Below, piece by piece: positions 24,076-33,396 of a DNA stretch of 33,425 nt. Position 1 is the stretch's first letter. Each line of letters opens with the position of its first letter. The stretch comes from CAYYMH01 sp964472785 (GTDB taxonomy: Bacteria > Zhuqueibacterota > Zhuqueibacteria > Thermofontimicrobiales > Thermofontimicrobiaceae), in assembly GCA_964472785.1 (NCBI GenBank), contig CAYYMH010000046.1, forward strand, positions 1 through 33,425, given 5' to 3'. The position numbers and the translations under genes are program-made. The notes beneath the pieces are model-generated. The model saw only the letters and a list, made by a program, of their open reading frames with translations, was not told the DNA's origin and made no database searches.

Positions 24076-26094
24076 ATGAAAAATAGGTTGTTACTATTTG
24101 GATTATTAATCTTTTCTCTCACATCATCCTTTTTGTTTGCTCAAGTCACCACAGAATTTGATACGGTGAGCATTTACAACATCCAATATGTTCAGCCTGA
24201 ATCATTAGCTGTGGGTCAGGATGATTCTCCGTTCACTGGCGACACTGTAGTTGTAGAAGGTATCGTTGCCACAGGCCCTCGCTCTCTCTGGGCCGGCGCT
24301 CGCTGGTCATTTATTTTAGTTGGTGAAGAAGGCGGGACCTGGAATGGTGTACAAATTATCCAACATGACACAACCAAAGCAGGGACGAACGTAACAGCTG
24401 TCAGACCCGGTTATAAAATCAAAGTGACCGGTTTGGTTGAGGAATTTAGTTACGGTGTCGATCCTTCTCATACACAGTTAGCCCTGTTAACGGATCCGCC
24501 AGTACCGGTGGAGCTGACCGGATTCGGTTATGAGATTCCCGCTCCCACAGAAGTAACCTGCGCCGAACTTCAACCGGATGTAGGAGAACCATACGAATCA
24601 ACTTTCATTATTATCAGAAACGCCACCATCGTTAACAACAATATGCCCGGCGATCAAATGCTCATTACGGATGCAACCGGTCAACTAACTGTTGATGAGT
24701 GGAATCTCGGCTTGCACGATAGTCTGGATATGAACCTTTATGAATGGCCGCCAAACGGCACCAATATTGATATCATGGGACATCTTCGTTCGAATGCCAA
24801 CGGAACCGGTTATGAGATTGGACCCCGATCATCAGCAGATATCATCATTCTTACCAATCCGCCATTGATTTCCAACGTGATCCGTGAGCCCGCTGCTCCG
24901 ACGGCAAATGATGATGTAGTTGTTTCGGCAAAAATTTATGACACCAATGGCACTATAGATCATGCGAGACTCAATTTTAAAGTCGGTAACGGACCATGGC
25001 AGTTAGGAAATATGAGCGGTGCCGATTCTATTTATACCCGAACAATTCCCAAACAACCGGACGGAACAATGGTTGAATACTTTATTAAGGCGACAGACAA
25101 TGACGGTGATTGGTCGATGATGCCTGGTGATACTTCTTCAACCCGATATTTTTATATAGTCAGAGACGCTGGTTTGACGATTAAGGACTTGCAATGGACG
25201 CCCTTCGTATCCGGTGATTCACCTTACCTGGGCTATAAAGTTACTGTTTCTGGGGTAGTCACTGCCTCACCGGATGATATTTTAGGCGATTATATCATTC
25301 AATCAAGCCAGGAACCCTGGTCCGGAATCTGGGTAAATGATGCTGCGCACACACCGCATCGTGGTGATCTGGTTCAGGTAACCGGAACTGTTGAAGAAGA
25401 TTATAATTTAACTCGTATCAATTTTGTTACTGAATTTGATTCATTAGGCACAGGAAATGCAGTTGAACCGCTACAACTGACAACTGGTGAAGTAACCACA
25501 GGAAGTCCGGATGCGGAAAGCTACGAAGGCATGTTAATGCAATTCGACGACGTGATCGTCAGCGATCCTTTTCCCGATGCACCAAACAATTACGGTGAAA
25601 TCGAAATTGACGATGGAACTGGCGGTTACCGTGTCGATGACAATGGAAGCTACAGTGGCAATTATGATTCAACTTTTGCCCTGAACGACCGCATCGAAAC
25701 GATCCGCGGCATTGGCTGGTTCTCATTTTACAATTACAAACTAAAACCCCGCGACTCTTTGGATGTAATCGGGCATTTTCCTGCCAGTGTCAAAGATGCA
25801 AACAATGTGCAGCGAATGTCTTATCAATTGCATCAGAATTATCCGAATCCGTTTAATCCGGCGACTACGATTCATTACCAAATCGGTCAACCTGGCTTTG
25901 TAAAATTAACCGTCTTTAATGTGTTAGGTCAAAAAATCAAAACATTGGTCGATCAGTTTCAACCCGCGGGAAGCCATTTTGCTCAATGGAATGGTTTTAC
26001 AGATGCTGGACAATTGGCATCAAGTGGTTTATATTTCTATAAAATCGAAACTGATAATTTTATTAAGACAAAAAAAATGCTATTATTACATTAA
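24076..26094 (+). CDS. secreted protein with two OB-fold-like regions and T9SS type-A-like sorting domain
   Basis: A 672-residue exported protein; CAGGAGG stands just before the ATG. Signal peptide about 1-23. The body has two OB-fold-like segments resembling those attached to secreted nucleases (about 40-160: GDTVVVEGIVATGPRSLWAG, YKIKVTGLVEEF; and about 375-475: YKVTVSGVVTASPDDILG, GDLVQVTGTVEEDY), separated by an Ig-like segment (about 275-370: SNVIREPAAPTANDDVVVSA, MVEYFIKATDNDGDW). No nuclease catalytic residues are evident. The C-terminal sorting domain (about 588-672) is canonical: HQNYPNPFNPATTIHY, LTVFNVLGQKIKTLVD, SSGLYFYKIET. It is the second gene of the block and is followed by a strong terminator. 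Function unknown; carbohydrate or DNA binding by the OB-like folds is only a possibility. Confidence 0.88.
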   Translation: MKNRLLLFGLLIFSLTSSFLFAQVTTEFDTVSIYNIQYVQPESLAVGQDDSPFTGDTVVVEGIVATGPRSLWAGARWSFILVGEEGGTWNGVQIIQHDTTKAGTNVTAVRPGYKIKVTGLVEEFSYGVDPSHTQLALLTDPPVPVELTGFGYEIPAPTEVTCAELQPDVGEPYESTFIIIRNATIVNNNMPGDQMLITDATGQLTVDEWNLGLHDSLDMNLYEWPPNGTNIDIMGHLRSNANGTGYEIGPRSSADIIILTNPPLISNVIREPAAPTANDDVVVSAKIYDTNGTIDHARLNFKVGNGPWQLGNMSGADSIYTRTIPKQPDGTMVEYFIKATDNDGDWSMMPGDTSSTRYFYIVRDAGLTIKDLQWTPFVSGDSPYLGYKVTVSGVVTASPDDILGDYIIQSSQEPWSGIWVNDAAHTPHRGDLVQVTGTVEEDYNLTRINFVTEFDSLGTGNAVEPLQLTTGEVTTGSPDAESYEGMLMQFDDVIVSDPFPDAPNNYGEIEIDDGTGGYRVDDNGSYSGNYDSTFALNDRIETIRGIGWFSFYNYKLKPRDSLDVIGHFPASVKDANNVQRMSYQLHQNYPNPFNPATTIHYQIGQPGFVKLTVFNVLGQKIKTLVDQFQPAGSHFAQWNGFTDAGQLASSGLYFYKIETDNFIKTKKMLLLH

Positions 26095-26102
26095 TTCAAA
26101 AA

Positions 26103-26133
26103 GCCTCTCAGATCCGAAACGGGTCTGAGAGGC
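26103..26133 (+). terminator. strong intrinsic terminator after the sorting-domain gene block
   Basis: A 14-bp stem (26103-26116 with 26120-26133, one G-U) and a three-A loop, followed by a T-rich stretch (ACTTTATTTTATT). The T-run is interrupted, so some readthrough to the lipoprotein gene 34 bases on is likely; no separate promoter for that gene was found. Confidence 0.8.
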
Positions 26134-26166
26134 ACTTTATTTTATTGATAAAAATAAGATGTTAAA

Positions 26167-27570
26167 ATGATCAAAAAAATAATCGTTGTAAATCTCATTT
26201 TAATCATGTTATTGATTGCCTGTATGGATAAAATGACGGATAATCCGCGTCCCAATCAGCCGCCGGAGACATCGCTCACCTTCTATACTGACAGCACACT
26301 GGCGACAACCACCAGCCGACAGGTGCTACACTGGTGGGGTGATGATCCGGACGGAAAAGTAATCAGCTTTATTTATACCTGGGATACCCAAGCGGCTGTC
26401 CCGGAAGTGTTAGATCAGAACCTGAACACCGGTGTCTGGTCAATAACAACTGCCTATTCGGATACGTTTTCCCTTAAATTCACCGGATTGGATACGACCT
26501 ACACATTCAGAATAAGCGCTGTGGATGACCAGGGATTAGTCGATCCGACACCCGCACAGCAGGTATTCCCGATGGCGAATTCAGCCCCGGAAATTGAATT
26601 TGTCGTGGGAACTGATATTCCGGAAACCACGTTCACCGTGGCGTCTTTTTATTGGAAAGGCACTGATCTGGATGGCGATGAAACGATCGAGCGATACGAA
26701 TACGTGCTCAATGACACCAATCAAACCTGGCAATCCATTGCCTCGACAAACACATCGCTCAATCTTTTGATTCAGGATGCAGAAGCAGATCAGGACCATG
26801 TTTTTTATGTCAGAGCAGTCGATATCGCCGGTGTAACCAGTCCGATTATCCGTATGCCGCAGAAGGAATCAAAAATATGGCATGTAAAAAAACCAAAAGG
26901 CGACATCCTCATCATCGACGATTTTGAGGTTGTCGATAGGAAAGAAAAACTCCACTATAAAACCCTGGATAGTCTTGGTTTGGAATATTCACGGTGGGAT
27001 ATAAAGCTTAACCGCGACGGTGACAATAATTATGATCTCATGCCAAATTCAATGGAGATGTTTTCTGAGACTTTGCTATTATTTAAACGAGTCATCTGGT
27101 ACTCTGATTCCGATGTGAATAACTTGCAATTCCAGGCTGCACAAATCGCTATCCCAAAATTTTTAGAAACTGATGGCAATAAGATCATTTTTTCTATTAA
27201 ATTGGGAGAATTTTTCTCAGACCAAGGTGATCCGCTTGATTTTTCGCCTGTTGATAGTTTGGCAAAAAAACAATTCGATCTTTTGCCGGGCATGTTGCTT
27301 GAACCCAGTGCAGAAAAACCGTATTTACCCAAACTAAAATCAGCCGCTTGGATACCATTTGTGAAAGAACTGGTACCGAAAATCAGCGCCAAAGTATTTT
27401 ACCGACTCCAGGAAAATCCGGCCTTGTGGGAAGGACAGCCTGTCATCGCGGTGGAAAATGCTGAAAATAGCTTTATCTTTTTTGGGGTGCCATTCCATCA
27501 ATTAGATGGCTTCGGTAATTGCAAAAAACTGTTAGCCATCATTTTAAATGATGAATTCGGAGCTCCATAA
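26167..27570 (+). CDS. lipoprotein with Ig/Fn3-like repeats and amidotransferase-like C-terminal region
   Basis: A 467-residue lipoprotein with lipobox LLIAC and acylated Cys at residue 19. Two fibronectin-III/Ig-like repeats follow (about 28-135, NQPPETSLTFYTDST, HWWGDDPDGKVISFIYTWDT; and about 140-235, NSAPEIEFVVG, FYWKGTDLDGDETIERYEYVL). The C-terminal half (about 245-467: KGDILIIDDFEVVDR, SRWDIK, FKRVIWYSDSDVNNL, PKFLETDGNKIIFSI) has a Rossmann-like pattern similar in kind to the N-terminus of the 675-residue dockerin protein; no catalytic Cys-His pair is evident. Its ATG lies 34 bases past a terminator with no strong ribosome binding site. The partner may be the following TonB receptor. 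Membrane side is not determined. Confidence 0.82.
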   Translation: MIKKIIVVNLILIMLLIACMDKMTDNPRPNQPPETSLTFYTDSTLATTTSRQVLHWWGDDPDGKVISFIYTWDTQAAVPEVLDQNLNTGVWSITTAYSDTFSLKFTGLDTTYTFRISAVDDQGLVDPTPAQQVFPMANSAPEIEFVVGTDIPETTFTVASFYWKGTDLDGDETIERYEYVLNDTNQTWQSIASTNTSLNLLIQDAEADQDHVFYVRAVDIAGVTSPIIRMPQKESKIWHVKKPKGDILIIDDFEVVDRKEKLHYKTLDSLGLEYSRWDIKLNRDGDNNYDLMPNSMEMFSETLLLFKRVIWYSDSDVNNLQFQAAQIAIPKFLETDGNKIIFSIKLGEFFSDQGDPLDFSPVDSLAKKQFDLLPGMLLEPSAEKPYLPKLKSAAWIPFVKELVPKISAKVFYRLQENPALWEGQPVIAVENAENSFIFFGVPFHQLDGFGNCKKLLAIILNDEFGAP

Positions 27571-27619
27571 TTTTCTTTATAGTATTTGATCTTCAGGTAG
27601 AAAGTACATTAAAATTTAA

Positions 27620-27647
27620 TTGATCTGTGCAAAAAAGAACGTAAAAT
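27620..27647 (+). promoter_or_regulatory. possible promoter of the second TonB receptor gene
   Basis: TTGATC (27620-27625), 16 bases, TAAAAT (27642-27647). The -35 has four and the -10 five of six consensus bases. It lies in the 155-base gap before the receptor, so a separate start there is plausible but not certain. Confidence 0.35.
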
Positions 27648-27725
27648 CAGCAGCATTTAAATATAAAAGTGAAAGTTAGCTAATTCAAAAAAGTTTGGTA
27701 TTTTTATTAAACCAGTGGACATAAA

Positions 27726-30590
27726 ATGAAACTTAAGGTCGCACTACTATTTTCCATTTCTATTTTGTGCATGTTGGTATTTTTTCAGCCTTGGGCAATT
27801 GCCCAGACCAAGGGCACCATTAAGGGCAAAATTACTGATGCCAAAACAGGCGAAGGTTTACCAGCAGTTAACGTATTGGTGAAGGGAACTTACTTCGGTG
27901 CAGCAACCGATCTGGAAGGAAACTACTTTATCCGAAATATCAGTCCCGGTGATTACACCTTGCAAGCCACGATGATTGGCTACACGATGGTTCAGAAAAC
28001 CGATGTCAAAGTTATCGCTGGTGAAGTTACGGAAGCCGATATTGCCCTGGAACCCACAGTGCTTGCGTTGGGGCAGGAAGTGACCGTTATCGGTGAGCGC
28101 CCGTTGTTTCAAATCGATGAAACCGCCAGCCGCCGCACCCTCACCAGTCAGGAAATTTCAAAAACCACTTTGAAATCCGTGAAAGACATCGTCGCGTCCC
28201 AGGTCGGAGTCGTCAAAACAGATGACGAAATTCATATTCGCGGCGGCAGAACTTATGAGAATGCCTATTTGGTCGATGGCATCTCGGTTCAGGATCCCTT
28301 GTCCGGAACCGGATTCGGACTGCGTTTAAGCACAGACGCCATCAAAGAAGTTGAAATCATCACCGGAGGTTTTAATGCCGAATACGGTCAGGCAATGTCT
28401 GGTGTGGTTGACGTCACCACAAAAGAAGGAAGCGATGATTTTCACGGCTCGTTAAGTTACAAAGTTGATCATCTGGGCAATTATGATGAAAACACACCGG
28501 TCATCGGCACTTTCAGCAATGACAGCCCGTTCAGCTTTAACACCGATATTCTGGAATTCAGCTTGTACGGCCCGGAGATGATAAGCAAATATTTATTACC
28601 CGCAATTGGTTTGGATCCACCGGGTGATTTTTACTTTTTTGTGAACGGGTATATGTTCATCAGTGATGACTTTACAAAAAAGACAGCCGATCAATTGTAT
28701 TCATCCACCTTTTATGGTGAAAAATTCGCTCCCCGTCAAAACAACAACTGGTCCGGCATGGCGAAGTTAACCTGGCGTATGGACGCTTCTCATAAACTGG
28801 TTGCCTCTTACAATCAATCGGTTACGATTAACCAAAACACCCAATCCCTGCAAACGAATCTGGAATACGTTCCGCCGGGTCCTGGCTACCCTTATGAATA
28901 CGAAAAAAACCTGGATAATTTTAACACCTTTACGCATTTGAATAATCAGTTTAGCCTTCACTGGACGCATACGATTAACTCAAAGACTTTTTACGAGCTC
29001 AAGTTTTCCCGTTATTTTGCCAACTTAAGAAGCGACCACATGGGTAATCACTGGACTAAATATCAGGAGCCAAAGGACATTGTTACGCAACCAATTCAAT
29101 ACTATTATTCCAGCGACAGCAGTACGATTTACGTGATACCTGGAGACGGATTTTGGGATTACGGGAATTCTTTTACCTGGCATGATCATTATGTGGAAGA
29201 TTATACGTTGAAGTTTGATATTTCCAGTCACCGCAGTGAAAAATCAAAATTCAAAGCCGGTTTGGAAATGACCTATCGCGAAATGCAATTGATTGATATT
29301 TATAAACCATGGTTTGGTGACCTGGGATTAAACAATGATATTTACCGGGTTCACCCGAATTTTGGCGCTGCTTACATTCAGGAAAACATTACCTTCAAAG
29401 GATTAATCGCAAACCTGGGACTTCGCTTTGATTACTGGTTCCCAGGTGAATATGTGGATAAGGCTGTGGAAAACAAAGACGTTTTGACCATTTCCCAGGC
29501 TACGCGGGATAAATACAAAGAAGAAACATTTAGTTTGTTGGGGCATCGCTGGAAAGGGAGACTGAGTCCCAGAATCGGTGTTTCACATCCGATAACTGAC
29601 AATCAGATGCTATTTTTCAGCTACGGTCATTTTTCAAAATTACCCCGTCCTCAATTCGTTTATGCAAAACTGGGTGAATACAGCTCAAAGTCAACCTTTC
29701 AAAAATTTGGCAACCCGAGTTTGAATCCTGAAACAACCGTGGCTTATGAGCTGGGGCTCAAACACAAATTCACGAAAAATGATGTTTTCACAATTACAGC
29801 CTATTATCGAGATATTTTTGATTATGTAACAACGATTTCTTTTCGCGGAACGGGCAGACTCGCCGGACGATCATTCATTACCTACATGAATCTGGATTAT
29901 TCCCGCTCCAGAGGAATCGAAGTCGAGTATAAAAAGCGCGCCGGAACGTTTTTCACCGGATCAGTCAGTTTGGCCTATTCAATCGCCACAGGTAAAAGCT
30001 CCACGCCGGATGATGCATTGTTGGTTGCCAAAGGCAGTCTCGATGAAAAGCCGATCACTGAAAATCCGTTGATCTGGGATCGACCGTTTCAGGGGACTGC
30101 CAATCTCAACTTTTTCGTCCCCAAAAATAAAGCACCACAATTATTCGGAGTTAAGATACCGGATAACTGGAATTTCAATGCCCGATTTTTCGCCCAGTCG
30201 GGTAAACGTTATACCCCCTCATTCTTTACCGGAAGATACATTCAGTACGGAAACAGAGAAAGACCGGAGTATCGGAGAGACATTGACAATCCTTACAGCA
30301 AAGTAGCGGATTACTGGATGTGGGTTGATGTCAATTTTGAAAAATATTATAAAATCGCCGGATTGGATCTCGTATTTTCTGTCGAGGTACTCAACCTGTT
30401 CAATCGGAAAAATTCGAATCTCATCAATCCGATTACGGGACGCGCCTACGAATATGGCGATCCCACACCCATCGGATGGAACGATCCGCTTTATCCGGAT
30501 GTTCAGGCACCACTGGCTCCCTATCCTTTTAATCCGGCACGTTATTTAAATTTGCGAAATGTAAAACTTGGGATAAAAATTAGATTTTAA
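27726..30590 (+). CDS. TonB-dependent outer-membrane receptor
   Basis: A 954-residue outer-membrane receptor. Order: signal peptide (about 1-26), carboxypeptidase-regulatory-like domain (29-112, GTIKGKITDAKTGEGLPAVN, GNYFIRNISPGDYTLQATMI), plug domain (about 130-235, IHIRGGRTYENAYLVDGISV, GGFNAEYGQAMSGVVDV) and a long barrel ending in phenylalanine (KLGIKIRF), the usual BAM recognition end. The ELGLKHKF and SRSRGIEVEYKKR segments are typical receptor strands. A weak ribosome binding site precedes the ATG. Fifteen bases separate it from the PorV-like gene, so both are probably one transcript. No SusD partner is present. The ligand is unknown; it differs clearly from the receptor at 18935 in its plug sequence. 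Confidence 0.92.
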   Translation: MKLKVALLFSISILCMLVFFQPWAIAQTKGTIKGKITDAKTGEGLPAVNVLVKGTYFGAATDLEGNYFIRNISPGDYTLQATMIGYTMVQKTDVKVIAGEVTEADIALEPTVLALGQEVTVIGERPLFQIDETASRRTLTSQEISKTTLKSVKDIVASQVGVVKTDDEIHIRGGRTYENAYLVDGISVQDPLSGTGFGLRLSTDAIKEVEIITGGFNAEYGQAMSGVVDVTTKEGSDDFHGSLSYKVDHLGNYDENTPVIGTFSNDSPFSFNTDILEFSLYGPEMISKYLLPAIGLDPPGDFYFFVNGYMFISDDFTKKTADQLYSSTFYGEKFAPRQNNNWSGMAKLTWRMDASHKLVASYNQSVTINQNTQSLQTNLEYVPPGPGYPYEYEKNLDNFNTFTHLNNQFSLHWTHTINSKTFYELKFSRYFANLRSDHMGNHWTKYQEPKDIVTQPIQYYYSSDSSTIYVIPGDGFWDYGNSFTWHDHYVEDYTLKFDISSHRSEKSKFKAGLEMTYREMQLIDIYKPWFGDLGLNNDIYRVHPNFGAAYIQENITFKGLIANLGLRFDYWFPGEYVDKAVENKDVLTISQATRDKYKEETFSLLGHRWKGRLSPRIGVSHPITDNQMLFFSYGHFSKLPRPQFVYAKLGEYSSKSTFQKFGNPSLNPETTVAYELGLKHKFTKNDVFTITAYYRDIFDYVTTISFRGTGRLAGRSFITYMNLDYSRSRGIEVEYKKRAGTFFTGSVSLAYSIATGKSSTPDDALLVAKGSLDEKPITENPLIWDRPFQGTANLNFFVPKNKAPQLFGVKIPDNWNFNARFFAQSGKRYTPSFFTGRYIQYGNRERPEYRRDIDNPYSKVADYWMWVDVNFEKYYKIAGLDLVFSVEVLNLFNRKNSNLINPITGRAYEYGDPTPIGWNDPLYPDVQAPLAPYPFNPARYLNLRNVKLGIKIRF

Positions 30591-30605
30591 AACGAACTGA
30601 AGAAC

Positions 30606-31601
30606 ATGATGAAAAAACAAATATTTAAAATCACAGCATTCGCTTTGTTAATATTCTTGACGATCACTCCCCTCTACGCACAATTAATTCCGAATTTAGG
30701 CGGACAACGCGTGGGAACGGCTGCTCTCCAATTTTACAAAATTGGTGTTGGCGCTCGCGCAGTTGGCATGGGAGAATCATTCATTGCAGTTGCCAACGAT
30801 GCATCTGCCTTGTACTGGAATCCTGCCGGAATCGCTGAATTTGATAAAAACCAACTGTTTCTGTCGCATATCAATTGGCTCGTTGACGTAAAACACGATT
30901 TTATCGGTTATGTGCATCATATAGATGGCACAAATTCTATCGGCATCAGCGCCATCGCGCTTTACACCGATGACATGATGGAAACAACAGAATACCAGCC
31001 TTTTGGCACGGGTAACTATTTTAGCTTCGGTGATATCTCTCTGGGAATAAGTTATGGGCGCAAAATGACGGACAAATTCAGTTTCGGCGTCACGCTAAAA
31101 TATTTTGAGGAGACTTTGGCGGAATTTAAAATGAACGGCGCCATGTTCGATTTTGGAACGTTTTACCGGACTGGTTTCGGCAGCAGCCGATTTGCGGTCG
31201 TCGTTTCCAATTTCGGTTACGAAGTCAAACCATCGGGAGGTTACGTCAACCGGGCAGGAGAAAAAGTGTCGGATTTCCAGTCATTCTCTCCGCCGACTAT
31301 TTTCAAAGTTGGATTTGCAACCGAAGTTTATCAGACAGAAGTGCACCGTTTTACGTCAACAATACAATTGAACCACCCCAATGATAACGCTGAAAACTTG
31401 AATTTGGGCGTCGAATATTCGATGAAAGAACGGTTCTTTGTCCGGGGTGGGTATAAACTCAATGTGGACGAAGAAACATTCAGCATGGGCGCTGGTGTGC
31501 GGGTACCATTGAAAATCATTGACATGAGTGTGGATTTCGCCTATTCGGACTTTGGGCGTTTGGGGAATGTCACCCGGTTTTCGCTGTTGTTGGAATATTA
31601 G
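30606..31601 (+). CDS. PorV/PorQ-family outer-membrane protein
   Basis: A 331-residue beta-barrel protein with a signal peptide (about 1-26). The family signature is clear: LQFYKIGVGARAVGMGESFIAVANDASALYWNPAGIA (about residues 41-77), as in PorV/PorQ and FadL-like barrels, and it ends in an aromatic residue (FSLLLEY). In T9SS, PorV receives cargo with type-A sorting domains at the outer membrane; PorQ has a related role. The presence of several sorting-domain proteins in the same window supports that role, but membership of the wider family alone does not prove it. Start could be either of two adjacent Met codons. It stands between a TonB receptor and an NHL lipoprotein. Confidence 0.85.
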   Translation: MMKKQIFKITAFALLIFLTITPLYAQLIPNLGGQRVGTAALQFYKIGVGARAVGMGESFIAVANDASALYWNPAGIAEFDKNQLFLSHINWLVDVKHDFIGYVHHIDGTNSIGISAIALYTDDMMETTEYQPFGTGNYFSFGDISLGISYGRKMTDKFSFGVTLKYFEETLAEFKMNGAMFDFGTFYRTGFGSSRFAVVVSNFGYEVKPSGGYVNRAGEKVSDFQSFSPPTIFKVGFATEVYQTEVHRFTSTIQLNHPNDNAENLNLGVEYSMKERFFVRGGYKLNVDEETFSMGAGVRVPLKIIDMSVDFAYSDFGRLGNVTRFSLLLEY

Positions 31602-31663
31602 TGGCAAAAAATAATTTACAGTTTCGTCTAAAACCAGATTGATTTAGAGGTAATTTAATCAAA

Positions 31664-32743
31664 ATGAAAAAAATAATTGGCATCATTATCTTTCTCGTTT
31701 TTTATTCCATCTTGCTGTTCCACTGTAGTGAAAAATATCCGCTGCCGCCGGCTCCAAAGGATCAATCCCGATCCACGACTGCGGGAGATACGACTTACAT
31801 TCAACAATTTCCCAATTGGGACCCGGATAATGGCTACGGCTTCGACTCGCCCACAGATGTTTTAGTCGGCAATGAACCCTATATTTACGTTGCGGATTCA
31901 GCAAATAACCGGATTGTTATGCTGGATTTAAACGGAAATACTATTGGCAATTCTCAAGAAGTTCCCGGCCCGGTATGTATTTCTCAGGACGGACAATTAA
32001 ACTTGATTATTGTTAATAATACCAACAAAATTTATAAAATTGATCTTTTCGACGTGCAGCATAATATTTCCGCAGCGCCGGTTCAAATGGTTTACGAAGA
32101 TGTGGATCATCCGCAGCGAAAATTCTCAGCAGTAGCAGCGTGGCACGGCACAGAAAGCGGGGACGAGGAATTGGAACAATGGTATTACGTTACCGTTACC
32201 GGACCCGAAAAACGGGATAACGCCATTTTTTATTTTGCCCCGAAAACCGAATCTGCGCACGAACTAATCGGTCCCATCAATATGGAGGCAAATGGAACCG
32301 GAATGTTTTCGGCTGCTTCGCCCAGCGGAATCACGATTACTGATAATTTCAACTTTAGCACTCAATTTTATGATTTCATCTTCACCCAAACTGGCTTCAA
32401 CTTTTATAAAGTCCAATGGATCACCACAAATGTGTACGGGTTTGCCATCAAACTAAATCCGTCCACCAGCCCGTCGGACATTTTTGCACAGGGAAAATTT
32501 GAGCGTCCCGAAGATGTAACCATTGATGAGCAGGGAAACATCTTTGTCATTGACGCTGGTTTGCATCGCATGTTTCGCTTTAACAAATCGGGTGTCGAAC
32601 AGTTTTCCTTCGGTGAAAAAGGCTCGGGGGAAAAACAATTTCATCGACCGATGGGGATTGCTTATTTTAACAAGACTGTGTACATCGCCGATACGGGAAA
32701 CAATCGCGTATTGAGATTTAAGCTATCGACAGATATTCAATAA
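31664..32743 (+). CDS. NHL-repeat (beta-propeller-like) lipoprotein
   Basis: A 359-residue lipoprotein; the signal peptide ends in FHC, with Cys21 as the acylation site. NHL-type repeats: EPYIYVADSANNRIVMLDLNG (about 67-87), FERPEDVTIDEQGNIFVIDAGLHRMFRFNKSG (about 280-311), GSGEKQFHRPMGIAYFNKTVYIADTGNNRVLRF. Between them lies a longer, less repetitive region (about 130-270). Such propellers usually bind proteins or ligands. AGAGGT precedes the ATG but 13 bases away. It sits 62 bases after the PorV-like gene and 31 before the thioesterase, in one probable operon. Function unknown; an envelope accessory of the PorV/receptor group is an inference. Confidence 0.85.
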   Translation: MKKIIGIIIFLVFYSILLFHCSEKYPLPPAPKDQSRSTTAGDTTYIQQFPNWDPDNGYGFDSPTDVLVGNEPYIYVADSANNRIVMLDLNGNTIGNSQEVPGPVCISQDGQLNLIIVNNTNKIYKIDLFDVQHNISAAPVQMVYEDVDHPQRKFSAVAAWHGTESGDEELEQWYYVTVTGPEKRDNAIFYFAPKTESAHELIGPINMEANGTGMFSAASPSGITITDNFNFSTQFYDFIFTQTGFNFYKVQWITTNVYGFAIKLNPSTSPSDIFAQGKFERPEDVTIDEQGNIFVIDAGLHRMFRFNKSGVEQFSFGEKGSGEKQFHRPMGIAYFNKTVYIADTGNNRVLRFKLSTDIQ

Positions 32744-32774
32744 TCTATTTTATCAGATAACTTTTCGGACAATT

Positions 32775-33251
32775 ATGAAGCAAAAATTAGTGAAACAACC
32801 ATCTTCGCGAACCTGTTTTTTATGCGGGAAACAGAATGATCTCGGACTAAAAATGGAGTGGTTCAATAATACTGAAAAAAACCAGGTTCAAGCCAATGTA
32901 ACCATCCCCGAACATTTCAATGGATATCCCGGCATTGCCCACGGCGGTATTGTCGCCGCTATTTTGGATGAAACCGCTGGCAGGGCTGTTATGCTCGACG
33001 GTAATTTTGATGACCTTTTCGTCACACTCAAACTGGAGATGTCTTACCGAAACACCACCCCCACTGACACGCCGCTGAACGTCACAGGCTGGATCATAAA
33101 AGGCGGAAAAAAGAGAATGAAAGCAGCCGCCCGGATGGAATTGCCCGACGGAACTGTAACCGCAGAATGCGAAGCACTGGTCATCCGCCCTCCAAAAGAA
33201 ATTTCAGCACGCTGGGAACCGGAACGTCCTTTCTGGCGTGTTTACGATTGA
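32775..33251 (+). CDS. PaaI-type hotdog-fold thioesterase
   Basis: A 158-residue cytoplasmic protein of the hotdog superfamily, likely hydrolysing acyl-CoA or aryl-CoA thioesters. The family motif is HGGIVAAILDETAGRAV (from H56, with D65/E66 at the helix). An N-terminal CxxC pair (C14, C17 in CFLCGKQND) is common in one PaaI-like branch, possibly structural. No ribosome binding site is clear. Its place after envelope genes is probably incidental; it may be part of the same transcript as the NHL lipoprotein. Substrate is not determinable from sequence. Confidence 0.88.
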   Translation: MKQKLVKQPSSRTCFLCGKQNDLGLKMEWFNNTEKNQVQANVTIPEHFNGYPGIAHGGIVAAILDETAGRAVMLDGNFDDLFVTLKLEMSYRNTTPTDTPLNVTGWIIKGGKKRMKAAARMELPDGTVTAECEALVIRPPKEISARWEPERPFWRVYD

Positions 33252-33282
33252 TATTTCATAAAAAATCGAATTTAAAAAAGAC

Positions 33283-33311
33283 TTGACTTTTGCTGTTAAA
33301 ACTGTTATATT
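33283..33311 (+). promoter_or_regulatory. promoter of the initiator tRNA gene
   Basis: TTGACT (33283-33288), 17 bases, TATATT (33306-33311); the predicted start lies only a few bases before the mature tRNA at 33324, typical for a tRNA promoter. Confidence 0.8.
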
Positions 33312-33323
33312 GTTGTTCAACAT

Positions 33324-33396
<73 letters not shown>

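Noticed and set aside
26103..26133. Long palindrome as possible mobile-element end
   Set aside because: It is a single stem with a 3-nt loop and T-rich tail directly after a stop codon, so a terminator is the simpler reading; no transposase or repeat copy is present.
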